Translations under genes and position numbers: made by a program
In this document: positions 35,075 to 43,535 of the stretch, one piece after another
Layout: the number at the start of each line of letters is the position of its first letter
Numbering within the stretch: position 1 is the first letter of the stretch
The notes under the pieces: generated by a model
The model's input: only the letters and a program-made list of their open reading frames with translations
Databases searched by the model: none
Told to the model about the DNA's origin: nothing
Assembly: GCA_963812525.1 (NCBI GenBank)
Contig: CAWEVL010000010.1
Location: 558,001-622,000, forward strand
Direction: 5' to 3'
DNA length: 64,000 bases
Source of the DNA: Bog-756 sp963812525
GTDB taxonomy: Bacteria > Actinomycetota > Acidimicrobiia > Acidimicrobiales > RAAP-2

Positions 35075-36268
35075 ATGACAGACCTCGCTGATCCGCCGAT
35101 GCTCGGAACGGAGGTCGACCCTCCGACCGGGGCCGACCCGGCCGGGGCCTTGCGGGCCGAGCTGCGGGGCTGGCTGGAGGCTGCGTTGACCCCTGAGGTC
35201 GTCCGGTTGGGTCGGGGGGCGCCCGACCACGAGGACCTGGCCGCCTACCGCCACTGGAACCGCCGTCTGGCCGATGCCGGGTGGGCCGCCCCGGCCTGGC
35301 CCAGCGAGCACGGCGGCCGTGACGCCGGGATCGACGAGCAGTTGGCCTACCTCGAGGAGATGAGCGCCTGGTCCGCTCCGGGCCCCATCAACAGCATCGG
35401 CGTCGCCAACATCGCCCCGGCCATCATGACCTACGGCACCCCTGAGCAGAAGGAGCGGTTCCTCCGCCCGCTCCTGCGAGGGGACGAGATCTGGTCCCAG
35501 GGCATGTCCGAGCCCGACGCCGGCTCCGACCTGGCCTCGCTCCGGACCCGGGCCGTGGCCGACGGGGACGAGTTCGTCATCAACGGGCAGAAGACCTGGA
35601 ACAGCATGGGCTCCATCGCCGACTGGTGTCAGCTCTACGTACGGACCGACCCCGACGTGCCCAAGCACAAGGGCATCAGCTGCTTCCTGGTCGACCTGCG
35701 CACGCCGGGCATCGAGATCCGGCCGGTCCAGACCATCACCGGCGACCGCACGTTCAGCGAGCTGTTCTTCACCGACGTGCGCATCCCGGCCTCATCGGCA
35801 CTCGGTCCCATCGACGGTGGGTGGACGGTGGCCATGACGACGCTGAGCTTCGAGCGGGCCGGCGTGGCCCGATTCCACCTCGGCCTGTCCCGCAAGCTGG
35901 AGCGACTGCTGGCCGATCCCCGGGCCGCCGGGGCCCTGGGCGACGCCCGGCTCCGTGACCGGGTGGCGTCCATCTACGCCGACATCGCCTGTATGCGCTG
36001 GATGACCAACCGGTCGCTGGCCCGCATGCGCTCCGGCCAGCCCACCGGGGCCGACGGCAGCATGACCAAGCTGGCCTGGGGTCGGGCCGAGCAGAAGCTG
36101 TCGGCGCTGGCCCTCGACGTCCTGGGGATGGGCGCCACCACCGACGAGTGGGCCACCAACCTGGCCGCGTCCCGCCAGACCACCATCGCCGGCGGCACCA
36201 CGGAGATCAACCTCAACATCGTGGCCGAGATGGGGCTCGGGCTCCCCCGCGACCCCCGAGCCCCGTAG
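35075..36268 (+). CDS. Acyl-CoA dehydrogenase, FadE type
   Basis: A 397-residue acyl-CoA dehydrogenase. 'AGWAAPAWPSEHGGRDAGID', IWSQGMSEPDAGSDLASLRT and INGQKTWNSMGSIADWCQLY form the flavin and substrate pocket, with 'QTTIAGGTTEINLNIVAEMG' at the end. The G-G-T-T-E-I-N loop replaces the MCAD E-G-T-S-Q-I-Q, a feature of the FadE branch that works on bulky ring or side-chain CoA esters, often as heteromers. No second FadE subunit is adjacent. Start ATG 35075 has GGAGAC ahead. Confidence 0.92.
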   Translation: MTDLADPPMLGTEVDPPTGADPAGALRAELRGWLEAALTPEVVRLGRGAPDHEDLAAYRHWNRRLADAGWAAPAWPSEHGGRDAGIDEQLAYLEEMSAWSAPGPINSIGVANIAPAIMTYGTPEQKERFLRPLLRGDEIWSQGMSEPDAGSDLASLRTRAVADGDEFVINGQKTWNSMGSIADWCQLYVRTDPDVPKHKGISCFLVDLRTPGIEIRPVQTITGDRTFSELFFTDVRIPASSALGPIDGGWTVAMTTLSFERAGVARFHLGLSRKLERLLADPRAAGALGDARLRDRVASIYADIACMRWMTNRSLARMRSGQPTGADGSMTKLAWGRAEQKLSALALDVLGMGATTDEWATNLAASRQTTIAGGTTEINLNIVAEMGLGLPRDPRAP

Positions 36269-36311
36269 CCGGCCCGGCTCGGGTCGCTCACCCGCCACGC
36301 CGGCCGTTGGC

Positions 36312-36317
36312 TACACT
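36312..36317 (+). promoter_or_regulatory. Candidate -10 element, leaderless ferredoxin gene
   Basis: TACACT ends six bases before ATG 36324 and there is no Shine-Dalgarno sequence. Transcription would start at or near the A of the ATG. Confidence 0.45.
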
Positions 36318-36323
36318 CCGAGC

Positions 36324-36515
36324 ATGCGGGTAATCGTCGACTACGACCTCTGTGAATCGAATGCCCTGTGCATGGCGGCGGCCCCCGAGGTGTTCGAGGT
36401 CCGCGACGACGACTTCCTCTACGTGCTCGACGAGGAGCCGCCCGAGGAGCTGCGGGAGAAGGTCACGGCGGCGGCCATGGCCTGCCCCAAGGTCGCCATC
36501 ACCATCGTCGACTAA
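36324..36515 (+). CDS. Single-cluster ferredoxin (P450 partner type)
   Basis: A 63-residue acidic ferredoxin. Cys10, Cys16 and Cys54 (DLCESNALCMAA and MACPKVAI) are the three cluster ligands. The residue between the first two that could bind a fourth iron is not Cys, which indicates a [3Fe-4S] or a [4Fe-4S] with non-Cys ligation. Such ferredoxins pass electrons to P450s; P450 genes lie at 37658 and 53637. It follows the FadE-type gene by 55 bases. Confidence 0.93.
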   Translation: MRVIVDYDLCESNALCMAAAPEVFEVRDDDFLYVLDEEPPEELREKVTAAAMACPKVAITIVD

Positions 36516-36730
36516 CGGCCCTCGGGGTGCCCGGCCGTCGATCCGCGTCGGCCCGGTTCGTGGACGACGTGCGGCGGCTCGGACCGACGGCTCCCGGATG
36601 ACCGAGCGCCGGACCGGCGCTGCGCCCCGAGCGCTGGGCCCCGCCCACGACCGGGCTCGACAACCCGCCTGGTCGCCCCAGTAGGGTGGTGCCGATCCGA
36701 CGGCGGCAGTCCACGAAAGGTGAACCAGCG

Positions 36731-37084
36731 ATGGCGGGAGGGCCCGGGCGGTCAGCGGTCCGGAGCGATGACCGGCGGTGGAGGCTGCGGGTCCGCCCCG
36801 GGGTCCACGAGGAGGTCATCACCCGGAGCCGGGGGCTCTGGAGCTGGTGCGACGAGTTGGCCGGCGTCCGGGTGGTGTGCCCCCGGTGCGGCCGGCGCAA
36901 GGCCGTCGTGCGACGGTGGCGTCCGGTGGGGTGCCGCCCTGTGTACTGGCTGCTCTGCCTCTCGGTGATGGATCGTCGGTGCAACTTCTTGTCCGAAGAG
37001 GTACTCCGCCAACTGCTGACCGGGACGGTCGGCGACCAGGAGGCCGGTGCGCTGCTGGGGGGACGCACCGGGGCGACCGGGTGA
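36731..37084 (+). CDS. Basic Cys-rich orphan protein with zinc-ribbon-like motif
   Basis: A 117-residue, strongly Arg-rich protein. A CPRCGRRKAV motif lies near the middle, with further Cys in LWSWCDEL, 'PVGCRPVYWLLCLSVMDRRC'. The pattern suggests a zinc finger of unusual spacing, perhaps nucleic-acid binding. ATG 36731 follows AAAGGTG. I recognise no family. The 36516-36730 stretch upstream has only a weak hairpin (ACGGCC/GGCCGT). Confidence 0.5.
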   Translation: MAGGPGRSAVRSDDRRWRLRVRPGVHEEVITRSRGLWSWCDELAGVRVVCPRCGRRKAVVRRWRPVGCRPVYWLLCLSVMDRRCNFLSEEVLRQLLTGTVGDQEAGALLGGRTGATG

Positions 37085-37189
37085 TCGGCCTCGGGCGGCA
37101 CGGTGCGGCCCCCGGCCTCGTGGGTGGGGTCGAGCCGGGCCGCCCGGTGTTCGCTAGCCTGAGGGCTTCGTCCAACTCGGAGGTGTGCC

Positions 37190-37576
37190 GTGGGGAGTGC
37201 TGAGGAAGCCGAACGGATCGTTCGTGAGTTCTGCGACGCGTTCGACGGTCGGAACGCCGAGGCTCTCCGTCCGTACTTCACCGACGACGTCGTGTACCAC
37301 AACATCCCCCTGGATCCTGCCGTGGGCCTCGACGCCACCATCGCCTTCATCGAGAATTTCTTCGGCATGTGCGAGAGCATGACCATCGAGACCGTGCACC
37401 TGGCCGTCCGCGGCGACGTCGTGCTCACCGAACGCATCGACACCTTCACCGTCGGGGAGGTGGTGGCACCGCTCCTGGTCATGGGTACCTTCGAGCTGCG
37501 CGACGGCAAGATCTGTGCGTGGCGCGACTACTTCGACCTGGGCCAGATCACCACCATGCTGTCCGGCGCCGTCTGA
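37190..37576 (+). CDS. Limonene-1,2-epoxide-hydrolase-family enzyme
   Basis: A 128-residue LEH/SnoaL-fold enzyme. All known LEH catalytic parts are visible: Tyr and Asn in VVYHNIPLDP, the Arg-x-x-Asp-type pair in LTERIDTFTV, and the Asp in CAWRDYFDL. The family adds water to epoxides in a one-step mechanism; mycobacterial relatives such as EphG act on cholesterol- or lipid-like epoxides. GTG 37190 lies behind GGAGG with a six-base gap. The neighbouring P450 and ferredoxins suggest it clears P450-made epoxides. Confidence 0.87.
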   Translation: MGSAEEAERIVREFCDAFDGRNAEALRPYFTDDVVYHNIPLDPAVGLDATIAFIENFFGMCESMTIETVHLAVRGDVVLTERIDTFTVGEVVAPLLVMGTFELRDGKICAWRDYFDLGQITTMLSGAV

Positions 37577-37657
37577 GTCCGGTCCGCCGCGGGACCGGAC
37601 GCTCCCGGGCCGACCCACGGGTCCTGGTGGGCCGCCGGGCCGGGGCCGCGACGGTCG

Positions 37658-38888
37658 TCACCCTCCGCCGGCCCGGTGCACGGGCACGCTGGCGTAGCCG
37701 GCCACGTTGGCCATGGTGACCCGGGCCGTGTTGGCCTCGTCGACCTCGAACCGGGGCCAGCGCCGGGTCAGCTCCTCGAACGGCGATCCGGCTCTCCATG
37801 CGGGCCAGCGCGGCACCCAGGCAGCTGTGGATGCCGTAGCCGAACCCGATGGCCAGGCTGAGGGGCCGCTCGACGTCGAAGACGTCCGGCTCGTCGTAGA
37901 AGCGCTCGTCGCGGCAGGCCGAGCCGGTCACCAGCAGGGTCGGGTACCCGGCCGGCACCGTGCCCCCGCGGAGGACGGTGTCCTGGGTGCAGAACCGGCC
38001 CTGGTACTGGGAGGGGGGGTAGAAGCGGAGCGTCTCCTCGACCGCCCCGGGGATCTTGCCCGGATCCTCCACCACCTTGCGGTACTGGTCGGGATGGCGA
38101 TGGAACAGCACTGCGGCGTTGCCGACCAGCTTGGTGACCGTCTCGGCCCCTGCGCCCCCGAGGAGCGCCGCGAACCCGGCGATCTCCTCGTCGGTCAGCC
38201 GGGTCATCTGGCCGTCGCCCCGGTCCACCTCCACCTGGGTCAGCCGGCTGATCATGTCGTCGCCGGGATGCTTTCGCTTCTCGGCGGCCAGCTCCCAGAA
38301 GTAGGCGCCGAACTCGGAGCCGGCCGCCCACCCCTCCGGGGTGGGGTCCATCTCCCCCGGCTCACGGTGGAGCATGGCATCGAGCAGGTGGCGGAGCCTC
38401 TGGCGCTCCCCCTCGGGCACCCCCAGCATGCGACAGATGATCTCGACGGGGAACGGACCGCTGAAATCCTTGACCAGGTCGAAGTGGTCGACACCGTCGA
38501 ACGGCTCCAGATAGGAGGTGATGACCTCGCGCACCATGGGCTCGAGGGCGGCCACCGCCCGGGGGGTGAAGACCCGACTGACCAGCGCCCGCATACGGTC
38601 GTGCTCCGGTGGGTCCATCATGATGAGCGACAGGTACATCCCGATGAGCTCGGGGTCCTTGGTCAACATGGACAGGTCGACCCCGTGGGTGCTGGTGAAG
38701 GTGGGCCAGTCCTTGTGGGCGGTGCACACGTCCTCGTAGAGGAACAAGGCGTAGAACCCGTACTTCTCGTTGTAGTAGACCGGAGCCTCGTCGCGCATCC
38801 GTCGGTAGAGCTCGGTCGGATCGTTGAAGAACTCGGCCGAGAACGGGTCGAACTCCACCGGCGGCCTGTTCAGTGTGGTGTCGGACAT
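37658..38888 (-). CDS. Cytochrome P450 with a late single-base frameshift
   Basis: A P450 of ~409 residues when repaired. The I-helix is LLGGAGAETVTKL, the ExxR motif VEETLRFYPP, and the heme loop FGYGIHSCLGAALARME. Just after RMESRIAV the frame slips: one extra base near 37781-37784 moves the true tail (LTRRWPRFEVDEANTARVTM, then ASVPVHRAGGG) into another frame that ends at TCA 37658-37660. As read, the protein would carry a false ~70-residue basic tail. All catalytic parts precede the break. The length and spacing are otherwise normal, so a sequencing insertion is quite likely. Confidence 0.85.
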
Positions 38889-39020
38889 GCTGACTCTCCC
38901 CGGGTGGCGCTCACGGTGGCTCTCGGCGTCCCTGATCGGATGGTACCGGGTACCGGCACCGGCCGGTGGAGGCGGTGGGCGTCCCTGGCGCCGGGCCGGG
39001 GCAGGCCGGGGGCGGCGAGG

Positions 39021-39470
39021 TCACTCGACGGCGGGCTCCGTGCGGCCGTCGGGGAGGGCGCGGCGGAGCATGAACAGCCAACGGCCGTCCCGCTCCTCGT
39101 ACCGGTCGAGGTACCGACCCCAGTGGTCGAGCCCATGGGCCATCAGCACGGCGAAGTAGCTCCGGCCGCTGGCGTGCGTGTGGTCCTCCACATCGATCTG
39201 GTGGGTGGCCACGAAGTGCCGGACGTGGTGCGTCCGACCCGGGACGCTGGCCGCGGCGTCCCACCGACCCTTGGTCCCGCTGAAGACGGTGGCGATGGCA
39301 TCGTGACCCTCGAACCGCTGCACGTCCCCCCTGGCGTCCACCAGCTCCATGGCCGCGTCAGGGGCGAACAGCTCCAGGACCTGGGCGAACCGACCGGAGT
39401 CTGCGTTGGCGTTGTACCGGGCCACCAGGTCGCGGATGCCCTCGCGGGCCACCAGCTCCCAGACCTCCAT
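39021..39470 (-). CDS. SnoaL-like (NTF2-fold) protein
   Basis: A 149-residue NTF2-fold protein: 'GIRDLVARYNANADSGRFAQ', VLELFAPDAAMELVDARGD, then HVRHFVATHQIDVEDHTHAS and 'DRYEERDGRWLFMLRRAL'. This is the SnoaL/steroid-isomerase-like layout, but the Asp/Tyr set of ketosteroid isomerase cannot be confirmed. ATG 39470 starts 10 bases after the ferredoxin stop, so both are probably one transcript. Confidence 0.8.
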   Translation of the reverse strand: MEVWELVAREGIRDLVARYNANADSGRFAQVLELFAPDAAMELVDARGDVQRFEGHDAIATVFSGTKGRWDAAASVPGRTHHVRHFVATHQIDVEDHTHASGRSYFAVLMAHGLDHWGRYLDRYEERDGRWLFMLRRALPDGRTEPAVE

Positions 39471-39480
39471 CGGCCGGGCC

Positions 39481-39672
39481 CTACTCCTCGATGGCGATGG
39501 CGCGCTCCGGGCAGTTCTGAGCGGCCAGCCAGGCCTGGCTCTCCAGTCCGTCGGGCACCAGGGGGGCCAGGAGCACGCTGTGTCCCTCGTCATCGGTGTC
39601 GAACAGCTCGGGAGCCAGGGAGTAGCACCGGCCGTGGCCGGTGCACAGCTCGGAGTCGAGAACGATGCGCAC
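39481..39672 (-). CDS. Single-cluster ferredoxin
   Basis: A 63-residue ferredoxin with Cys ligands in SELCTGHGRCYSLAPELF and AQNCPERAIAIEE. It has one cluster, likely [3Fe-4S], as in P450-linked ferredoxins. It starts at GTG 39672 (VRIVLDSELC), eight bases after a TAGGCT box and with no ribosome site. It is a paralogue of the plus-strand ferredoxin at 36324, and a P450 lies downstream at 37658-38888 on this strand. Confidence 0.93.
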   Translation of the reverse strand: MRIVLDSELCTGHGRCYSLAPELFDTDDEGHSVLLAPLVPDGLESQAWLAAQNCPERAIAIEE

Positions 39673-39680
39673 GATGGGCC

Positions 39681-39686
39681 AGCCTA
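39681..39686 (-). promoter_or_regulatory. Candidate -10 element for the second ferredoxin
   Basis: TAGGCT (minus strand) ends eight bases before GTG 39672, with no Shine-Dalgarno sequence between them. It fits near-leaderless transcription. Confidence 0.4.
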
Positions 39687-39736
39687 ACTCCCGGACCCGT
39701 CCGCGGGCGCCCGCCGGGGAGCACCGGAGGCCGTGC

Positions 39737-40606
39737 TCACGACGGCTGGGCCACCGGGTAGTCCCGGAGCTCGGGCAGGACGTCCTCGGCGAAACGGGTG
39801 ATCCCCTCGACCGCGTCCTTGGTGCTCCGGAACGGCTTGACCAGGGCCCGGGCCACGCCGGCATCGGCGTAGCCCTTGAGGTCCTCGAGCCCGGCCCCGC
39901 CCGCCCCCAGCGTGATCTCCACCGCCCCGGGCCGACCGGCCTCCCGCCTCAGTCTGGCCAGGTGGGCGGCCCGCTCGGGGATCTGCTCCACCGTGTGGTT
40001 CATCGGGATCCATCCGTCGCCGAGCAGGGCGGCCCGGCGCAGGGCGGCCGCACCGTCCCCGCCGATGTGGAGGCTGGGCCACGGCGAGTGGGTGGGCTTG
40101 GGCTCGAACATGACCGGGCCGAAGTCGAAGAACTCCCCGTGGTGCTCGATGACCTCCTCGCTCCACAGGCGCCGGCACACCTCGATGGCCTCGTCCACCC
40201 GCCGGCCCCGGGTGGTGAAGTCGAGGCCCACCGCCTCCCACTCGGCCTCGAGCCAGCTGGCCCCGATGCCGAACTCCACCCGGCCCTGCGAGATCACGTC
40301 GAGGGTGGTGACGGAGCGGGCCACGGTGAAGGGGTGGCGGAGGCCGATGTTGTAGACCTGGGTGCCGAAGTGGATCTGTCGGGTCTTGCCGGCCAGATAC
40401 CCCAGGTAGGCGAAGACGTCGTAGATGGGGACATCGGGCGGGATGGGAGGGTGGTCGGACCCGGCGAAGGGGCTTCCCTCCGACCGCACCGGGATGACCA
40501 GGTGCTCGGGCATCCACACCGACTCGTAGCCCAGGCCGTCGGCGGCCACGGTGATCTCCTCCCAGGCCGAGGGGCGGAGCACGCCGAGTGAGATGCCGAT
40601 CTTCAT
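39737..40606 (-). CDS. LLM-class F420-dependent oxidoreductase
   Basis: A 289-residue luciferase-like barrel. It begins KIGISLGVLRPSAWEEITVA, then 'IHFGTQVYNIGLRHPFTVAR', VEFGIGASWLEAEWEAVGLD and 'PWPSLHIGGDGAAALRRAAL'. This is the common actinobacterial F420-dependent subgroup (Rv2161c-like). Hydride transfer to or from a small carbonyl or alcohol substrate is expected. ATG 40606 has GGAGG seven bases upstream. It is distinct in sequence from the copy at 452. Confidence 0.9.
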   Translation of the reverse strand: MKIGISLGVLRPSAWEEITVAADGLGYESVWMPEHLVIPVRSEGSPFAGSDHPPIPPDVPIYDVFAYLGYLAGKTRQIHFGTQVYNIGLRHPFTVARSVTTLDVISQGRVEFGIGASWLEAEWEAVGLDFTTRGRRVDEAIEVCRRLWSEEVIEHHGEFFDFGPVMFEPKPTHSPWPSLHIGGDGAAALRRAALLGDGWIPMNHTVEQIPERAAHLARLRREAGRPGAVEITLGAGGAGLEDLKGYADAGVARALVKPFRSTKDAVEGITRFAEDVLPELRDYPVAQPS

Positions 40607-40670
40607 GGAGCAGCCTCCAGGGGCCGAGGAGCGGTGGTGGGACCGGTCACCGGGACCGGTCCCCCACGTT

Positions 40671-41747
40671 CTACCTCCCGAGGGCGGTGGTCTGGGCCAG
40701 CTCGGCGGCGGCGGCCATGGTGTCGAGCACCACGTACTCGTAGGCGGCCATGGCCGGGTTGTCGGCGTCGCCGGCCACCACCCGGGCGTACCCGGCTTCG
40801 AGCACGATGGCCAGCTTGAACCGGGCCAGGATCACGTAGTAGTCGATCTCGTCCACGTTGCGCCCGCTGACCGTGCTGTAGTGGTCGAGCATCTCCCGGC
40901 CGCTGGGCATGCCGGTGGTGTCGACGTACCCCTTGGTCCGGTCCTCACCCGGTTCGGTCCAGCCGTTCATCACCCAGGCCAGGTCGAGGAGCGGGTCGCC
41001 CACCGTGGACATCTCCCAGTCGACCATGGCCGCCAGCCGGGCCGGGGCCCCGTGGGAGAACATCACGTTGGCGAATTGGTAGTCGCCGTGGATGATGCCC
41101 GGCTCCCACTGGCTGGGCTTGTGCCGGCTCAGCCAGTCGGCGGTCACGTCCAGCCCCGGGATGTCCCGGAACTTGACCGCGTTCAGATGGGCCATCCACC
41201 GGTCCACCTGCCGGTCGTGGAAGCCGTCGGGCTTGCCGAAGCCCTCGAGGCCCCGTGCCTTCCAGTCCACCCGCGCCAGGCGGGCGATGCCGTCGACCAG
41301 CTCGATGCCCAGTCCGTGACGCGCCTCGAGGTCGGTGTCGAACGGCGCCGGCCACCCGTCCATGTTCATGGGCGACCAGCCGTCCACCAGGCTCATCAGG
41401 TAGAAGGACGACCCGATGACCGAGTCGTCGCCGCAGGCGGCGTAGGCCTCGGGATGGGGCACGTCGGTGCCGTTGAGGGCGTGCAGCACCCGGTACTCGC
41501 GGAGCATGGTCTCGTTGCGGCCCTTCGGCACCACCCGGGGCGGGCGCCGCAGGACGGCGTGGAAGTCGCCCCGGCGGATCTCGAAGATCTCGTTGGACGC
41601 CCCGCCACTGATGAACGAGGAGGTCACCGGCTCGCCCTTGCCCGGAAGGTCCTGGGTGTCCATCCACTGGCCCAGTCGCTCCTCGTGCACCAGTCCAGCC
41701 GTGCGGACGGCGATGGCCGCTTCCTCTTCTGGGGTGCGCTTGGCCAC
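40671..41747 (-). CDS. APH-type phosphotransferase (ACAD10/11 or LvaA-like kinase)
   Basis: A 358-residue kinase of the aminoglycoside-phosphotransferase fold. The glycine-rich start 'SFISGGASNEIFEI', then 'HAVLRRPPRVVPKGRNETML' with the ATP-binding region, the catalytic loop GIIHGDYQFANVMFS and the metal Asp in AMVDWEMSTVGDPLLDLAWV are all intact. This subgroup is fused to the dehydrogenase in mammalian ACAD10/11 and separate in bacterial Lva systems. There it phosphorylates the 4-hydroxyl of 4-hydroxyacyl-CoAs. An ACAD10/11-type dehydrogenase lies across the divergent promoter at 43609. Confidence 0.88.
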   Translation of the reverse strand: MAKRTPEEEAAIAVRTAGLVHEERLGQWMDTQDLPGKGEPVTSSFISGGASNEIFEIRRGDFHAVLRRPPRVVPKGRNETMLREYRVLHALNGTDVPHPEAYAACGDDSVIGSSFYLMSLVDGWSPMNMDGWPAPFDTDLEARHGLGIELVDGIARLARVDWKARGLEGFGKPDGFHDRQVDRWMAHLNAVKFRDIPGLDVTADWLSRHKPSQWEPGIIHGDYQFANVMFSHGAPARLAAMVDWEMSTVGDPLLDLAWVMNGWTEPGEDRTKGYVDTTGMPSGREMLDHYSTVSGRNVDEIDYYVILARFKLAIVLEAGYARVVAGDADNPAMAAYEYVVLDTMAAAAELAQTTALGR

Positions 41748-41819
41748 GGGCTCATGCTCCTTTTGGGGTGGGGATACTGCGTGGTGGGGGTGGGGATACC
41801 GGGTCGTCGGACATCGGGT

Positions 41820-42692
41820 TCATCCCGCCGGGGCGGGATCGTCGGGATACGGCTCGACGAAGGCGCTCTGGGTGGCGGCCACCAGGCCGTTGGTCAGCTC
41901 GACCGGCGGCGCTTCGGTGATCGGATGGGCCACCCGGGAGGCCATGATGCCCTCCCGCCGGCGGAGGGCGAACATGCTCTCCCGACGGCCCGAGTAGGAG
42001 GTCGGCTGGCCCACCATCCAGACGATGCCCTCGGCCGCCACCTCCGAGGGCTCCCAGCCCGAGTGGTCGGCGCCCGGGGTGTTGGCCACGAACCCCTCGG
42101 AGGCCACGGCCACATCGATGCGGAAGCAGTTGACGGCGATCCGGTCGTCGGCCAGCTGGGAGGCGGCATCGACGGTCATCCGCTCCAGCGCCACCTTGGA
42201 CATCCCGTAGGCCATCAGGGAAGGATGGGGGTAGAGGGCGGCGACCGACGAGACGTTGACCACCGAGCCGCCCCCGGCGGCGCGCATGGCCGGGACGGCC
42301 TGGCGGAGGGCGATCATCGGGGCCCGCATGTTGACCTGCATGACCAGATCGAACCGGTGCAGGGGGATGTCCAGGTCGCCCACGAAGGTGATGGCGGCGT
42401 TGTTGATCAGGACGTCCAGGCGACCGAAGTGGTCGACGGTGGCGGCCACCATGGCCTCCACCTCGGCGTCGACGGCCAGGTTGGTGGGGACGGCCAGGGC
42501 CCTCCGGCCGGTGGCCTCGACCCGGGCCACCGTCTCGTCGATGGTGCCCGCCGTGCGCTGGGGCCGGTGGCGGGTGGACCGGGCGGCGCAGGCCACATGG
42601 CAGCCGGCCTCGGCCAGCGCCACCGCGGTGGCCGCGCCCACGCCCCGGCTGGCCCCGGTCACCAGGGCCACCTTGCCGTTGAGATCGTCCAC
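41820..42692 (-). CDS. Short-chain dehydrogenase/reductase
   Basis: A 290-residue SDR starting at GTG 42692 behind GGAGGAGG. VALVTGASRGVGAATAVALA is the cofactor loop, then DVLINNAAITFVGDLD, VVNVSSVAALYPHPSLMAYG and MSKVALERMTVDAASQLADD. It is the longer type with a C-terminal extension (RRESMFALRRREGIMASRVA). It lies 72 bases upstream of the kinase gene on the same strand and is divergent from the TetR gene. It likely oxidises or reduces a hydroxyacyl intermediate of the same route. Confidence 0.9.
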   Translation of the reverse strand: MDDLNGKVALVTGASRGVGAATAVALAEAGCHVACAARSTRHRPQRTAGTIDETVARVEATGRRALAVPTNLAVDAEVEAMVAATVDHFGRLDVLINNAAITFVGDLDIPLHRFDLVMQVNMRAPMIALRQAVPAMRAAGGGSVVNVSSVAALYPHPSLMAYGMSKVALERMTVDAASQLADDRIAVNCFRIDVAVASEGFVANTPGADHSGWEPSEVAAEGIVWMVGQPTSYSGRRESMFALRRREGIMASRVAHPITEAPPVELTNGLVAATQSAFVEPYPDDPAPAG

Positions 42693-42761
42693 AGGCCTCC
42701 TCCCCCACGGGTCGGGCACTCGCCGTCCCGGTGCTCGGTGCGCCGCTTCGCCCCCAGCGCA

Positions 42762-42776
42762 AACATTCTGTATGTT
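42762..42776. promoter_or_regulatory. Candidate TetR operator in the divergent promoter
   Basis: AACAT-TCTGT-ATGTT is a perfect 5-5-5 palindrome and the only AT-rich pocket in this intergenic region. A second overlapping pair, GTAT-GTTGG-ATAC, runs from 42770 to 42782. It ends ten bases before the TetR start and lies 70 bases from the SDR start, so one protein could control both directions. Confidence 0.5.
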
Positions 42777-42785
42777 GGATACGTC

Positions 42786-43493
42786 ATGAATCAAGCTGGC
42801 AGCTCTCAGGCGGTGCCACGGCCGTCCCGGGACGGATCCGCCGGGAATCCGGCCCCCGACGGGCGGTCGGGGGTCGGGGATCCCCCCGGCCTCCGGGCGG
42901 CCCACGTGCGGGACACCCGCCGGGCCCTGCTGACCGCGGCCCGCGAGCTGTTCGCGGCCAACGGCTTCCAGGCCACCCGGACCCAGGAGATCGTCCAACG
43001 GGCCGGGCTGACCCGGGGGGCGCTCTACCACCACTTCCGCGACAAGGAGGACCTGTTCCGAGCGGTGTACGAGGAGGTGACCGCCGAAGTCACCGCCTCG
43101 CTGCGGCGACGGTCGGAGGACCGGCACGTCAGCGCCTGGGACCTCTTCGAGGCCAACAGCGAGGTGTATCTCGATGCCGCCTCCACCAATCCGGCCTACC
43201 GACAGATCGTGCTGATCGACGGTCCGGCGGTCCTCGGCTGGAACTCGCTCTCGGCGCGGGGGACGGACCCACCCATCAGATCATGGGCTACCTGCCGCGA
43301 CGCGGTGGCCGAAGGGGTGCTCGAACCCCAACCCGTCGAGCCGCTGGCCCACCTGCTGTCCGCGCTGGGCACCGGCGCCGCCCTCTACGTGGCCCACGCC
43401 AAAGACCCCGAAGCGGCCCGGCGGGAGGTCGGCACCTGCAGCGAGCGGTTCCTCTCCGGGCTCGGGGTGCACCCGCCGGGCTCACCCGACTGA
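42786..43493 (+). CDS. TetR-family regulator
   Basis: A 235-residue regulator. The HTH reads LTAARELFAANGFQATRTQE, then 'RAGLTRGALYHHFRDKEDLF', an AcrR-like signature. A ~40-residue disordered head precedes it. In the ligand domain, 'NSLSARGTDPPIRSWATC' fits the family badly; a neighbouring frame reads THQIMGYLP. Two compensating indels near 43262-43300 are possible. It is divergent from the SDR/kinase pair and upstream of the dehydrogenase. Confidence 0.87.
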   Translation: MNQAGSSQAVPRPSRDGSAGNPAPDGRSGVGDPPGLRAAHVRDTRRALLTAARELFAANGFQATRTQEIVQRAGLTRGALYHHFRDKEDLFRAVYEEVTAEVTASLRRRSEDRHVSAWDLFEANSEVYLDAASTNPAYRQIVLIDGPAVLGWNSLSARGTDPPIRSWATCRDAVAEGVLEPQPVEPLAHLLSALGTGAALYVAHAKDPEAARREVGTCSERFLSGLGVHPPGSPD

Positions 43494-43535
43494 CCAGCGA
43501 CGACCGCACGGATCCACCCACCCCACCGAAGCGAC

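Noticed and set aside
40551..42785. Long plus-strand extension upstream of the 42786 TetR
   Set aside because: It is the antisense of the kinase and SDR genes and shows only shadow-type composition.
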